This document shows positions 1-13,800 of a stretch of DNA of 64,000 bases, piece after piece (the stretch's first letter is position 1; the number at the start of each line of letters is the position of its first letter). This DNA is from Panorpa germanica (taxonomy: Eukaryota; Arthropoda; Insecta; Mecoptera; Panorpidae). The notes below the pieces were generated by a model. That model searched no databases. It was not told the origin of the DNA and was given only the letters and a program-made list of their open reading frames with translations. The translations under genes were made by a program, and so were the position numbers. The stretch is from positions 18,486,759 to 18,550,758 of the forward strand of contig OY783204.1 of assembly GCA_963678705.1 (NCBI GenBank), in the 5' to 3' direction.

Positions 1-235
1 GAATTTTCGGTTTAGTGTCGGTAAAACAGAACAAATCAAAACATTCGTATATTTCCTTCGGCTATGTTCGAGGTACTGTACACACATGCGTAAAATGACG
101 ACTATGGCATTAAAACATAACCTACAATGCTCAGTATAAACGTATCTGAACGTTTATTACCCATAATTAACAATTGTTGCCAAGTATTTATGTTATAGTA
201 AACAAGTAACTGTAATAGCCTAACTTTTATTTTAT

Positions 236-968
236 TTAAGGGGTTACATGGGTTTCGTGGGTTCAAAAAATCGATTTTTTTTTTGGCTTATTAATTTCTA
301 CAACATCTCAAGAATATTATCCTAAATTTTCAAGTCGATCCGAATAATAGTTTCGGAGATACAGCCTTTGAAAGGTGTGCGCTCCAAGTCAGTTTTATTG
401 TTACTCAAAACTTTAAACGCGTTTTTCTGGGAACCGTGTTTTCAAAGTCGGTTGTCAAATGTTCTCGAAAACTACTCAACCGATCTTGATGAAATTTTAC
501 ACAGGTGTTCGAGATACAATTTACTCGTGCTTGGACGAAGGATTTTTTTTTTCAATTACAACTATTTTAAAAAAAAACAAAATGTCAAGCAAATTTGACC
601 GAAATTTTCATTTTTTTGGAAAAATGTCTGCCAAAATTCCAATTTTTACTTTTTTTTTCTTTCCTTCGTTCAAGCACGAGTTTATGGTCTTAACTAAAAC
701 ACTTATTTTTGTTTTTTTCATTTTTGATGAACCTGTCAGGAGTTATGCTGACAACGCGGACGAACCTTTCTTTCGAGGGGTCACCGGAAATGACGTCACA
801 ATGGAGGAGTTTTAATTTTTATTTTTTTCTAAATTTCAGAAATTATTCTTTAAATATGTATCTATAAGACAGAAAAAAGTTTGAATTAAATAAATAATTT
901 TTTACATAGAAAAAAAAATATTGAAAATAGGCCTTTTTTTACCCGACGAAACCCATGTAACCCCTTAA
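236..968. mobile_element. TTAA-flanked MITE, piggyBac-like ends (copy 1)
   Basis: Two TTAA tetranucleotides (236-239 and 965-968) enclose inverted ends. The left end reads GGGGTTACATGGGTTTCGT and the right end is its reverse complement with one or two changes. TTAA target use is the hallmark of piggyBac-type transposition. No transposase frame exists inside; the reading frames at 368-815 are T-rich and have no recognisable domain, so this is a non-autonomous element. A diverged relative with the same TTAAGG...TTA start, a shared AAAAAATCGATTT stretch and the same right end lies at 29735-30321. Confidence 0.75.
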
Positions 969-2741
969 ACGAATAGGCCGAAACTTTAGACGAATTTTCA
1001 AGTGTTGAATAAAATGGGCAAATAGTATTATTAATCTAACACGTGATAGCGAGGGTAAATATTGACAAAGCAATAAAATATTATTACAAATTATGAGTTC
1101 CAATGCACATTTATCCAATATTAGCAATTCGACCTTACTTGATCATACGAAACACGTGGCTGCCTTTGGTTTTCTAAATATTAAAAATAAAACCAAACAG
1201 AATATTAGGAACCATTGAACATTAAAATACCATATGATATTGAAATTATTAATTAAAATCGATGTGATTGCTGCTATCACAAAATTGTTTCTCTTGTTGC
1301 TTTCTCAATTTTGTGCTGAAGAAGCCATTGTTCGATAGTTCTCGAGTTTCCTCGGATGCTTGCTGGAGGTAGTTGGAAAGTTTTCTAAGAAAACTTTACC
1401 TAAAATTAGCCTGGGTTTAGAGTCGGTTCGGTGATGGCATCTAGACTAGATGAAGTATTCAATTTCGTTAGATAAGCAATTCCCGAATTCCATTCTTCGC
1501 TAACACACGCATGTGTGACCACTGCCTAAGACAGTACTTTTCATAATACTTCTATACCATATACATCCCATTTCATATTAATGTACGAGTATATGAAAAA
1601 AATAATAGAAAGGATTAACATTAAAGTTTGCACCATTAGTAGAACATTTAGCAAATGACACTTTAATGATCCAGACAACATTACGGTTTTCTTTAATTCA
1701 ATACAAGTTTATCTGCATTATAATTTGTATAAATCAATTAAAAGTCAATACTTATAAAACATTCATTTATTAATAATGGGTTCCAATCGAAAATGTATAT
1801 TATCAGGTCTCTTAACTGATCTGTATGTGTCAAAGTTTCAATACTTTCAACTCGAGGTCCCCATGTTCCCCTTGTCCAAATCCGTCAGACACGTGTCTTG
1901 ATCCATAAATCCTGAAACAGTTATATTAGTATCCCTGATGAATGGGCACCTTTCATGATATCATCACTATGCCTGGATTGAAGTTCAGCGATGTACTGGC
2001 GGTATTTATACAGCCAAATAATGGACACAATCTCATGTTCCAGCATTTCAAATTTCTAACAATATCTCGTAAATTAGAACATTCTCAATTATTACTGGTT
2101 TAATTAGATATTAGATAGATAACGATTTAAGTAATATCTGTACGTAAAGGCATCACACTATCAACATTATGTAGTACTTGCAGCGGGCCTGAACATGCAT
2201 AGAGCAGAAGCAGAGAGTAGTTTTATTCTTCCCGCATGCTCAGTTCATCTGGAAGTTCTGACAGCTGACTCGTGACCTTCACGTTTTATATTTTGGCAAG
2301 GTGCCAGTCTGCGTTTTGTTGTATGATCATATCTCTCTGCGTGGATTACTATTTTCAAAAAACTTTCGATAATCTAAATATAAACATCCCAGCATTCATT
2401 CATTAATGAAATCGCTATAAGTATACAAATATTTAAATGATGTCAGATGAATTAATATGACATTTAACTACTAACTTTATTGAACTAACACTGATAATAT
2501 GAATATTATAACCACAGACTGGAAACACTTCACAAATAACGTAACCGAAATCGGAAAGGAAATTTTTTTTTCAGTAATTCTGGTTACTGCAAGCGGAATA
2601 TGCGAAAGCAAAGAAAAAAAAAACGAGTTTCATTTGCGTCGAGTTATTAAAAGCTGCGGTCGTCATTAACTTAAACTATTTGCATTTCATGAGTATAAAA
2701 TTATTGTTCTTACCCAATCTTACACAAGAATTCAACTATAG
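969..2741. other. No gene seen; AT-rich sequence upstream of the eiger-like exons
   Basis: I see no exon-like frame with splice sites, no RNA gene and no clear repeat in this stretch. It is probably intronic or 5' flanking to the TNF-ligand gene. The missing membrane-anchor exon of that gene was looked for here and not found. Confidence 0.4.
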
Positions 2742-3406
2742 ACAACTGGCTTGTGAACCACGTCTTAATTTCTATAAAACTGTACTATGTATTGATTAAA
2801 TGGGCTACCAGAACCTCAAATGTCCGTTATTTGTTAATAAGTCATAATATTATAGAAGCTATTAACAACTAAGAAAATCATTATTGACCGTTTTAACCAT
2901 TAAAATTATACAAAGTTATAGTCAAATAATCTGCATGTGATGTCACATCCGATGATTTGCTGTCTCTTTTATGCAACAGATAATAGCTAGGTGGCAAAGC
3001 TACATTTAAATTTGTTATATATATAACTCCGTCAACTTATGGTTATTTAAAAAATAGAAACTTTAAAAAATTAGAAATAGGACCCCCAAACAATGATTTT
3101 ACAAACCTATTTGGTTTTGAACTAGTGAACGACTTGTCAATAACTATAAATCTATTCTAAAATAAGACGTTCATGTTCAAATTGGCTATCTGGACATAAA
3201 ATGTACAATTACTTTTTAATAAGTCAAAATATTATTGGACATTAAGAATTAAAATAATCATTTTTGACTTTTTTCAATAAAATGAACAAAAATTACATAA
3301 GCGGAATTGTCTCTCGACGTCACGTCAGATTTCTACGCTCTTCTTTTCTATGAATCTCCTCTTTTATAAAATTTTTCATAATATGTTATATATAACACTA
3401 GCTGTC

Positions 3407-3730
3407 CCGGCTACGCGTTGCTGTGTCTAACGTTACATAGCGCCATCTATTGAATATTTACTCAATCTAGTCAACAGAATATTTACTCAATCTAGTCAAC
3501 AGATGTCGTTATCATCGTCGCCAGATGTCATATGTCATATACAGATAATTAATAGACAAATAATTTGCAATAAGATAATATTGCAATCATAAATTGAGAT
3601 GTAAGCTATCCTATCTTTCAAGTTGGATCAAACTGCACACGGTGTACAAATTTGATTAAAATCGGTCAAGTAGTTTAGGAGTCCATCGCGGAGGAACAAC
3701 GTGACACGTAATTTATATATATTAAGATAA
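3407..3730 (+). mobile_element. Non-LTR retrotransposon (RTE/CR1-type) 3' tail
   Basis: The segment begins CTAGCTGTCCCGGCTACGCG and ends with AAAATCGGTCAAGTAGTTTAGGAG followed by an AT-rich tail. This arrangement (CTAGCTGTCCCGGC... then GATTAAAATCGGTTCAGTAGTTT) is a widespread 3' tail of insect non-LTR elements; the clade is not certain. It contains a 25-bp perfect tandem duplication (3453-3477 and 3478-3502). Confidence 0.6.
3453..3502. repeat. 25-bp perfect tandem duplication
   Basis: The unit AATATTTACTCAATCTAGTC (first 20 of 25 bases) occurs twice head to tail inside the LINE tail. It is probably a local replication-slippage duplication. Confidence 0.85.
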
Positions 3731-4358
3731 GATTATGGTATACTGATACGGCACGGCACATATAGCAGGTTCGAGAATCATTTCAAATTTGTACATTTGT
3801 CGTCATAGAAGGTTCCAGAGCCAAGACTCCCTTCTATTCCTTACACGCCCTTACAAGTCTGTATTCTTTGGTGTTAGAAGCTGGAGAGGATAGCTGCAAC
3901 CTACACACCTAAATTGTAACAATATATTATTTTGATAACACTCGTATGATAATACATTTTGATATTATGAATGTTTTGAACAAAGACAAATAAAATTCAT
4001 TACTTTTTAGTCAACAGAATTTATTATTTATCCCCAGACGCAAATGGTGGTTAAAAATCAAGCAGTAAAATAGAAATTAAAATTTTCAATAGCTATATCT
4101 TCGTCAACTACATTATTTTAATGAAAAATTAGAAAAACTACCCCTCAAATATGGCGTTTTTTATGAATACGAGTGTATTGCCGTTCTTTACTAATTTTAA
4201 GATTTCTTTTAAATTTTGAATGTATATCTTTTATATTTTATAAACAAGCTTTCCTGTCTCTGATGTTTATTGACAATATATGTAGCAGCAGTCATCGTAT
4301 TTATTCTAATACTAACTTGTCACTGGCAGAATACTTATTTCAATATTATTGTCAACAG

Positions 4359-4849
4359 GTTTATGCCGAAGAATCGAACCGACGGCATAACACAGTGAAC
4401 GACAGGGAAGACGATGATGAAGACGACGATGAATCCGAAGAAAGTGGCGACTACGATGACATCTCTTTTGATAGTGATGAACTACCAGACGAGAACGATA
4501 TCCTAGAAACACACCGTCCTACTTTACATGAGAAAACAAGTCACGACATGCTGGAGCACGAACAAATACAACGAGGATACCACGACGGGGATTACAGTGA
4601 CAGTCTCGAGGGATATCTCAATGTACACGAATTAAAACAAAGTAATGATGAGGCTTCAAGAAATAAACGTGAAGTTGTCTCCGCAACTGCTCAAGGAGTA
4701 CCTGTTATCGAAGAATCATACGCTCTTCGCAAGAATAGAACTTATGGGGATGAAACTGCTTATAAATTGTACGAGGCAATGTCTGCACATGCTAGTAAGG
4801 AGCCCCGTATGGTTGGACGTGGCTGGGATCCTGTACAGGACGCAAATAG
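4359..4849 (+). CDS. egr: Eiger-like ligand, stalk exon
   Basis: The acceptor is TTGTCAACAG at 4349-4358 and the donor is GTTAGG at 4850. The exon encodes about 163 residues of extracellular stalk: a run rich in Asp and Glu, then a hydrophilic region ending in RNKR|EVV, a good furin consensus that would release the soluble ligand. The frame stays open into both flanks, but the flanking residues are hydrophobic intron translation. The exon starts in phase 0, so the upstream anchor exon must end on a codon boundary. Confidence 0.82.
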
Positions 4850-7800
4850 GTTAGGACTCTTCATCTATTTCAAGAACAACTTTCATATAAGAAAATTATT
4901 TAATTTACTTCTGCATCAGTAGAAAATAGAGCCTGTTTGGCTTAATTTATTACAATATACATAAGTTGAAGATATAGTTTTTTCCAAACGGTATTAGTAC
5001 AGAGCCTGCAAAGTTAACGGTCTGCCCTGGTTATAATACGACCCAGTAATCAATTTGTTGAAGTGTCCTGTTTTCTGACGTTTCTATCACTATTGCACAT
5101 CAATTATAGTTTGCATCAACTTTATTTTCATTTGTATCCCGACAGGTGGAGTGGTTTCGCCGTTTGTAGCCGATAAAGGGTGCGTTCCACTAAGCGTTCA
5201 CAACGTACAAAATATTTTAAAACGTCACTAATGACGTCATTAATTTCAGTCACGCCAAGCTCATAACGACCCATCTGAAGAGTTGGGTCGTAGTGGTCGT
5301 TGTTGAGCATTTCAGCGCAATGTTTAAACTTAACGCAAAACTTAAAGATGACGATGACAGAAAAAATTACTTTATATGATTCGGAAAGAGATATTTCATT
5401 GGATTTTATTTCATTATATAATTATGTTAAAAAAGGTTAATAAAATTAATTTTAATTGATATTTAACTGCCATTTATACATTTTTCCTCATACCATAACC
5501 TAACTTAATAAATAAACAATGTTCATTATCATTCTTTTATGAAAAAATTATTTTGTTCGTAGATATTGCTTTTGCTACAGAGCTTTTTAATCAAATGTCA
5601 CAATCCTTATTTTTTCAACGCTCAAAACCATTCAAAACTTCGTTGCTTGCAATGCTCGCAAGCAAGTGGAACGGGAAAAACTGCGGTCGTGAGCGTGCTT
5701 GTGGTGAACGCTTAGTGGAACGCACCCAAAATAAACATTTCATATGAACAACTGTGAGAAACTGAACTGTAAATGAATTCTTTCATGACATAAAAATTAT
5801 ACTCATCTTCAATATGATGGCAAATTGACTCCAAAATGTTTACTAGGGAGGTGCCTATATATTAGTGGCTTGGTGCTAAAACGTCATTTTATATCTTCAA
5901 AATATGAATTTCATGTATGAAAACATGAAATAGATAATCAGATTCTCTGCAAACATATCTTAGTCAAAATTGGAACAGACGTTTTATGTCAATTGAAATT
6001 AAAATTATTTTAGATAAAAATTTTCAATGTAATTGTTTTAAACTTATATTTTAATCCCAAATTTGGAATTGGATCTTTTAGCACAAAACACCATAACAAT
6101 ATATTACGAATCGCACGTGTAGTTAGAGTTAAGGGTTGTGCTTTATATGTCTTAAATATCAGGATGTTTAAATGAAACTCTTTTTAAAATATATTTTACA
6201 AACTGGTGTATTACGTCTTAAACTATGACGGTCCTCTTGTATTCTTACCACTCCATGTTTCTAACTGCATATATACGAGTAATCGTGTTAAACTAACAAT
6301 CAATAGGTGACAGCAGTAGTTGATAGTATGAACTTTACTACTCGATATAGCTTAAATAGCTAAATAAGAAATAAATGTTTACATTCTTATTATTATTTTC
6401 CAAAATTTTGTTTTCTTAGAAATCCTTCCTTACATGGAAAACATCACAAGAAATACATTCCATCAAATTTGGACTATTCCACTCTGGAGCGCACTGATCT
6501 TCCAAAACCATACACAAATCAAGGATCTCCACAAGTCGCCATCAGGAGGTCAAGGGTCATGCAAACCGATGAAGATAAGTCCAAGGCTTTCCGTAAGGTT
6601 GTGAAGAAAATCAGACCAAAGCAATTCCACCAGGAGAGTAGATATCTGGTGAGTTGGCTAAACATGTATACCATAACATCTATTACAGAGAATTTTGCTG
6701 ACTGACTTAGTATAATAAGATATATTTTGAATTTAATTGGGAAATACAAGCTTGAAATGCTTGTAAACGATAGTAAATTCGTAATATTAGAAAGAGATCA
6801 TCCGGATTAAATGGTAATATGGATTATTAAAGAGTTAAGAAGCAACGTTAGATAGGATATATCTTTATTTAATTAATAATAAACAAGTTGCTACATAAGA
6901 ATTAACTATATATTTAATCTAAGTGCCATTAACTTTTTCTAAGATTTAACGATTATTCTTTAGTAGACACATTACCTTATCAGTTTGTGCCTTATTCAAT
7001 TTTAAATTAGTATTATTTACATTTGTTTATCGAATCCACGATCCTGTACACAGGTTAGTAATTATAGAACGTTGTTAATGAAAATTGTGGGACAGTTCTA
7101 TTGGAAACTTAATTGGAAACTTGAGAACAAGTGCACAATGTTGCATTATCTTTGCCTTCGTTACTAACTCCGATTAAATATAAGTATACGACGGAAATTT
7201 AAAACTTACCACAGTAAGAAAATGACAAGTTCATACCTGACTTATATTTCGGAACACTACCAGTCCTAGGTATTTTTAATATGGTTGCATGAATGAAAAT
7301 GTTAAAAATTGTATAGAAACAACACTTTTCTTTCATACTAACACTTATATCATATCAATACGATTATGTTGAAGAATAGGCCGTTTTTTGGTGGTAGTTT
7401 CTTAATTTTTGATTGATATAATGTTTGATATATTGAGATTTTTATTATTTTAAATACCCAATCGCTGACAAAGATATAGCTATTGAAAATTTGAATTTTT
7501 GTTTTTCTGTTTGAGTTTTAACCACCCCTTCAAGTTTGTTGATTAAAAAGTAATTATATTTGTTTATCTTTGTTCAAAACCTTCATAATATCAAAACTTT
7601 GTGTTGCACGAGCGACCCGTTACTGAAAAAGGACTTTTTATGCTTCTCTTTTATAAAACAGGAAATTCATAGAAAGGAAGAGCTTAGAAATCGCACGTGA
7701 CGTCGTAGAACAACTTTTTTTTTTATATTTGGTAATCTTTTAAATAAAAAGGGTCAAAAGTGGCTATTTTAATTGTTAATATTCAATAATATTGCGACTT

Positions 7801-10800
7801 ATTAAAAAATATATGACGAGTATTTTAAAGTTACCTCGGCAAGATAAGGACAACTTCACACTTGACTTACATTTCGGCACACTGTATGAATTGAAATGTT
7901 AAGAAGTGTATAAACACACTAACACTTGTACTAATACTAAGGTTAGAAATCGCCAGTATGTTCTTATTATGCCTTTCCCAAAAAATGTACGAGACTTGAC
8001 GCGATCCTAGTTAACTAACAACAAACCAAGTGAGTGGTTAGGGTTCAATTAAGGGGTTAGTTCACCCTGTGATTTTCAAATTAATGAAATTTATTTGCTA
8101 ATATTTTAACAAAAATCGACTTTTCCTTATCAAATAACCATCATTGTCACAAAAAATCCACATGCAGTTAAATAGCAATTAGATTTTTGAGTTTTTTATT
8201 TAAAACAATTCGGTGCGGTGGGTCTCCCGGCAAAAGGTTTCCACGGAACATATTTTAATAATTTTTAATGTAAACATATTCACAAATGTTAATAATAATA
8301 AAAAATATATAATGTACTTGAATGTTGAAACAAAAAAGTTTTTTTTGTTCTTTTTGTGTGATCTAATCTGAGGAAAAAATAAGTTATGTATTATAATGAC
8401 TGTGATTTCACCAGGCGCCATTAGAGTCATTGCAGATGTCTGAATCGTTTATTGCTTCTATTGTTTAACAATTAGTATATTAACATTAAATAAAATAACT
8501 TTTAATGGCCATTATATAAGCGTGCTTCTTTGAATGCAAATAAATAAAAACTATTTGAAAAATGTATGACATAAGACATAATTAGTATTTAGTTATTTAA
8601 ATAAATTAATAACAATTAATATTGAATGTGCTAATTACATTCTAAAATTTCGTTCCTTATTGTTACAATAACAACCGAGTGATTTAAATGTTTCCGCGTT
8701 AGAATGCGCCAGACACGCAACGCCAACTCGCAAATTGAATAGCAACAAAAAAAAACTATCTTAATGATAATTTAAAGAATGCAGAGTCAATGCCAAGGCA
8801 ATAAGACAAGAACGGAGAGAGCAAGAAACGTAATTACAACAATTAAAGAATCAGTGGCGGCAATTACAACTAATGAGCCTCCATTAGATAATTAACATAC
8901 GCTTTGCATTAAGCAGTACCAGCAATGGCTTATTTTAGACATTAAATACTCGCGTACATAATTTGACCTTATATGGGGTCAGAAATTTTCATTATTCACA
9001 CTTAATAGCTCTTTAGAGATTCTGGTTATTAAATTCTTGTAGACTTACATGCTTTGAGCTGTACATTTATCTATATTTTGTTCCCTTTGTTAAAGTTGCA
9101 CAACCCGGATAACACACTAAAGAAAAATTGTAACTAGCTCTTTATATTAAGGGTAGTTTATTTTCCAAAAAACATTTGGATATACATACCATATTATACA
9201 TATAACATCCTATATATAGGGTGTCCCAATATTCAACGATAAGCGGGCACCAGAGTGTGGTCCTGGTCATGACTACACAAGAAATCTACACAAAAAATTT
9301 ATCTCATTTTGTTTAGGAATTAGAAAAAAAAATTAAAAAAATGTTTTTAACTACCATGACCACAATTTTTCAAATATTTCTGATTTTTTTTTTTATCGGC
9401 AACCTAAATAGCACTTCTATCCACCACAAAAATCCCAGAATGCTAGTAGTTTTTACACAAAAATCAATCGAAATTATTTTTTTTCCCTAAATTTTTAAAG
9501 ATTTTTACTTTCAGTCCACTTTAACTCATCGCTCAAAGTATGAACACTACTATGGCAAGTTTTTTTTAAAAATTAACGCAACTCTTCAGGATTCCAAAAT
9601 GTTATAATACTCCAGGAAACTAACAATAAAAAAGAATTATTATTATTTAAAATTATTATAAAATTATATCTTATGTAGTCATGAGCAGGACCACCCTCTG
9701 GTGCCCGCTTATCGTTGAATATTAGGACACCCTGTACTATATATATAACATACATATATATCCTATGTTTTTGCGTTTCTTAGAAAAAAAGTATAAGAAT
9801 AATTTTTATAGATAATTTCATGATTTACAACTTTGGTCTGATCTATTTTTATGATAAAATTTGCCGTTTACCGAGAAAATTGGAAAAACCACTTTTATTG
9901 ACCTTTGACTTTGAATAACTTGTTATGCAGATGTGCGATCGGTGAGGACTTTTAGTATTTTATTTGTAATAATGTCCCCAAGGTTCGTTCCAACTTTCAG
10001 CTCTATGCGAGTTATAGTCATTTGAAATGTCTATTTTTATCGGGCTACGTTATTTGTTTTTAAATAATCAAGTCAAGTCAAGAAAAGCACGGATAAAAGA
10101 AACTGACCGAGAACTGAAACAAATAAATTTTAGTTAAAAACAAAACCACAGGAAATTAAATTAATTGATAAATGTACAACGCAAAATATTTTCGGTAATC
10201 GGTATGAAGTGGATAAAGAGTAATTTAATTAAAAATGGATACACTCTCCCTCTCCCTTTCTTAATTAGGTAATGCAAAAGAAATCTTTGAGAAATATATA
10301 CCTATTAAAAAAATTAAAAATTAATTATAATCTTACAAAGTCTTCAGATTCTGTAATAACTATGACTATCTAAAGTACAGCGATTACAGATTTCAAAAAT
10401 TGTAATTCCTTATGTTTACATTGCATATGTATACTAATTTAATAATACATTATTTTTAGGAACAAGTTGCTGCTCCAGAAGTATCAATTCCTATTCGCAA
10501 TAATCCTCAACGAAGACGTAGAACTCATCGACCAATGAGGAAAAACTTGGAAACAATGGGAGCCCCACAAGGTGCAGGAACTAGAACGCGACCTCTGGCT
10601 GCGGCTCACTTTAATGGAGATACCAGCAGATTCGTTGTAGGCCAACATGAACAATACAATGGTAAATAGCATATGTTGATTCAGTTAGTACTGTAATAAA
10701 CTAGACTCTAACTTTAGAATATTCTTTTGGACCTATTTGCTAAGTTTAAATAGGTCCAATGGGCTTGTGTACTCATTTTTAGGGGTCGATATTTTATTTA

Positions 10801-13800
10801 TTGATTGAAATAGATGTTAATAAATGTATATTCTAATAAATATCTAAATTTTGACGAAGATATAGCAATTAAAAATTCGAATTGTAGTTTTAGCGCTACA
10901 GATGTCGGCCATTTGTTAGACGTAACATGTTCTACTATTAAGGGATGGGTGAGTTATTTTTTATATCTCTTTTACGCTTGTTGTATAAATGAGATAGCGA
11001 TTTAGCGGACTCCCTTTAATAAATAAAAAAAAAAAAATACTATTTTACTTGTGAATAACTCCTAAAATCGATTGGACGTTTGAGGTTCAGGTAGCCAACT
11101 TTATCAACATATAGTACAGTTTTATAGAAATTAAGACATGGTTTAAAGATCATTCATAGGAAGATATATGTAGATGTAGAATTAAAGAAACCTTTGTTTT
11201 TACATACGGTTTAAGGTTTGTTTAAATCCTATAATTACTACCTGGAAATATTAACTACTAAATAATAAATCCGTAAAGTAACTAGACTAAACTAAGGTAT
11301 AAAGGGCTTGTGTCCTATGTCTTAACTTCTATAAAAGTGTGCTATATATTGATAAAGTTGGTTACTAGAACCTCAAATGTCGAATTATTTTTGAATAACT
11401 CCTTCTATTTCAGGAGATATTAACAATTAAAAAAGTCACTTTTTGTCTTTAATTATTAAAGGGACTCAACGTTGGACAACATTACAACTGCATGTTACAT
11501 CACAGCCGCTAGTTTCTATCTCTTTTATACAACAGAGCGTAAAAGAGATAGCATATTCAAGATAGAACTCTGGCAAGTTTACAGGTTACCAACCTTACAG
11601 CTCTGCTATATGTACGAGTATTTACATATCAAAATATCAAATATTGTTTACAGCTATTTCAACGAACAATAAAATTCCAATATTGTCCAATATGTCTGCC
11701 GCAACAGGGTTAAATAAAATAAAATCGTATTATTCTTTGACTTGACTTGATTATTTTGACTACCAACGGCTACAAAACATTACCACAGCACTGACCTACT
11801 CAACAAATAACGTTAAAATGCATTTCACGTCATACAAATATGGCCGACCATTTCTAGCGCTAAAACTACAATTCAAATTATTAATTGCTATATCTCCGTC
11901 AACATTTAGATATTTAATAAAATACACGCCAATACACATTTATTAACATCAATTTCAATCAACAATAGAAAAATCGACCACTAAAAACTGAGGACGCAAG
12001 CCCATTATAATAATACTAGCTTTTACCCCCGTCGCAAGCGACGTTTGTTTTTTGTGAGTGGCTTGAATTTCAAGTCAAAATTTAATTCCATTTCTAAATT
12101 GAAATAATAAATAAACTCGTCCTATATTGATTTAACACTTAATAACAATTAATTTTTCATACAAACTGACTAAGAAAATACATTTTTTATATCAAAATAA
12201 AAAATATTTTGAACTTATGCGACATTTGAACAACTTTTTTTCAAAATTTGGGATTTTTTTTGATTCGTAAATAAGTTGCCAAGGTTAGCCTATATACAAA
12301 ATTTCAACTTTCTAGCACAATTTTTACTCTCGGCAAATGCTGCCCCAGTGCCCCCCAATAAAATTTTAAAATTTTGAATTTTTTTTTTATTAATAATATA
12401 CTTAATTATTCTAGAATCCAGAAAATGAATTTTCTCCAAAGTTCCCTACCGGGCCCCCGAATTTCTTTAACCTCCCCTTTTTTAATTTTTGAATTTCTAA
12501 TTTTTGAGAAATGTCAGCATTGAATACCTTAATACACATGCAAAATTTCAACTTTCTATCTTATACGAATTAAAAGTAATACAGCAAAAAAGGGATCACT
12601 TTATTTCCAGTTTTACCAAAATTACGGGTTTCCAGGAAATTCAGGGAAAAATCCGGGGACGCCAAAAGTCTTAGAATTTTTTTCTCTACGAAATATGAAA
12701 TTTTTAAAAACTTCCCTGGAGCCGTTTTCGAGATGCTATACAAAATTCGAACCAAACATATAAACACATAAACATATAAGAATATAAATATACACCTGGG
12801 ACATTATAATATACTTTAGTTTACCCTTGTCGCAATGCGACGTCTTTTTGGGGTGTATCATTTTAATCCAATAAAATAATTCGTAATTAAATTTCATATT
12901 TCACTGTTCTATTTTTAAATTGAAATAATAAATAAACTCGCACATATACATTGACACATATAAATTGACTAAAAAATATATTTTTTTTATCAAAATAAAA
13001 AATATTTTCAATTTATGCTTTATTTGACCAACTTTTTTTCAAAATTTGGAATTTTTTTTTTCGATTCGTAAATAAGTTACCAAGGTTAGCCTATATACAA
13101 AATTTCAACTTTCTAGCACAATTTTTACTCTCGGAAAATACTGCCCCCGTGCCCCCAAAAAAAATTTTGAAATTTTGAATTTTTTTTTATTAATAATATA
13201 CTTAATTATTCTAGAATTCAGAATATGAACTTTCTCTAAAGTTTCCTACCGGGCCCCCGAATTTCTTTAACCCCCCCTTTTTCAATTTTTGAATTTCTAA
13301 TTTTTGAGAAATATCAGCCTTAAATAGCTTAATACACATGCAAAATTTCAACTTTCTATCATTTACGACTTAAAAGTAATACAGCAAAAAAGGGATCACT
13401 TTTTTTCCAGTTTTTCCAAAATTACGGGTTTCCAGGAAATTCAGGGAAAAATCCAGGGACGCCAAAAGTCTTAGAATTTTTTTCTCTACGAAATAGGAAA
13501 TTTTTAAAAACTTCCCTGGAGCCGTTTTCGCGCTGCCATACAAAATTCAGTACCAAACATATAAGAATAGATTCAAACACCTGGGACATTATAATATAAG
13601 ATTAAAAATTGTAATTAATTAATTACTAATGATCACTCCACATACTGAATAAATAAAAGAGAATTATTGTTTGCACAGGAAATGGACACTTACAACACCC
13701 GGACGGCGTTTTCACTGATTGGGCAGCCGCACCCTGGGTGACTGCCCTTGGAATGGACAGACACTTCCAACTTCAGGACGGTGGTGTTACTATTAGAGAC

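Larger units (their letters stand above)
2742..4165 (+). mobile_element. Two adjacent copies of the AATGGGCTTGTG foldback family, one interrupted by a LINE tail
   Basis: Copy one (about 2742-3097) starts GGCTTGTGAACCACGTCTTA and has the family core ACCTCAAATGTCC and GATGTCACATCCGATGATTTG. Copy two (about 3100-4165) resembles the reverse complement of 7375-7830 throughout. In copy two the sequence from about 3395 to 3930 has no counterpart at 7375-7830 and begins with a LINE-like tail (3407-3730), so it was interrupted by a later insertion. The right end at 4085-4165 carries the family signature GCTATATCTTCGTCAAC. There is no coding capacity. Confidence 0.6.

Noticed and set aside
459..815. 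118-codon + strand frame
   Set aside because: Lies wholly inside the TTAA-flanked MITE, is Phe-rich from T runs, and has no domain.
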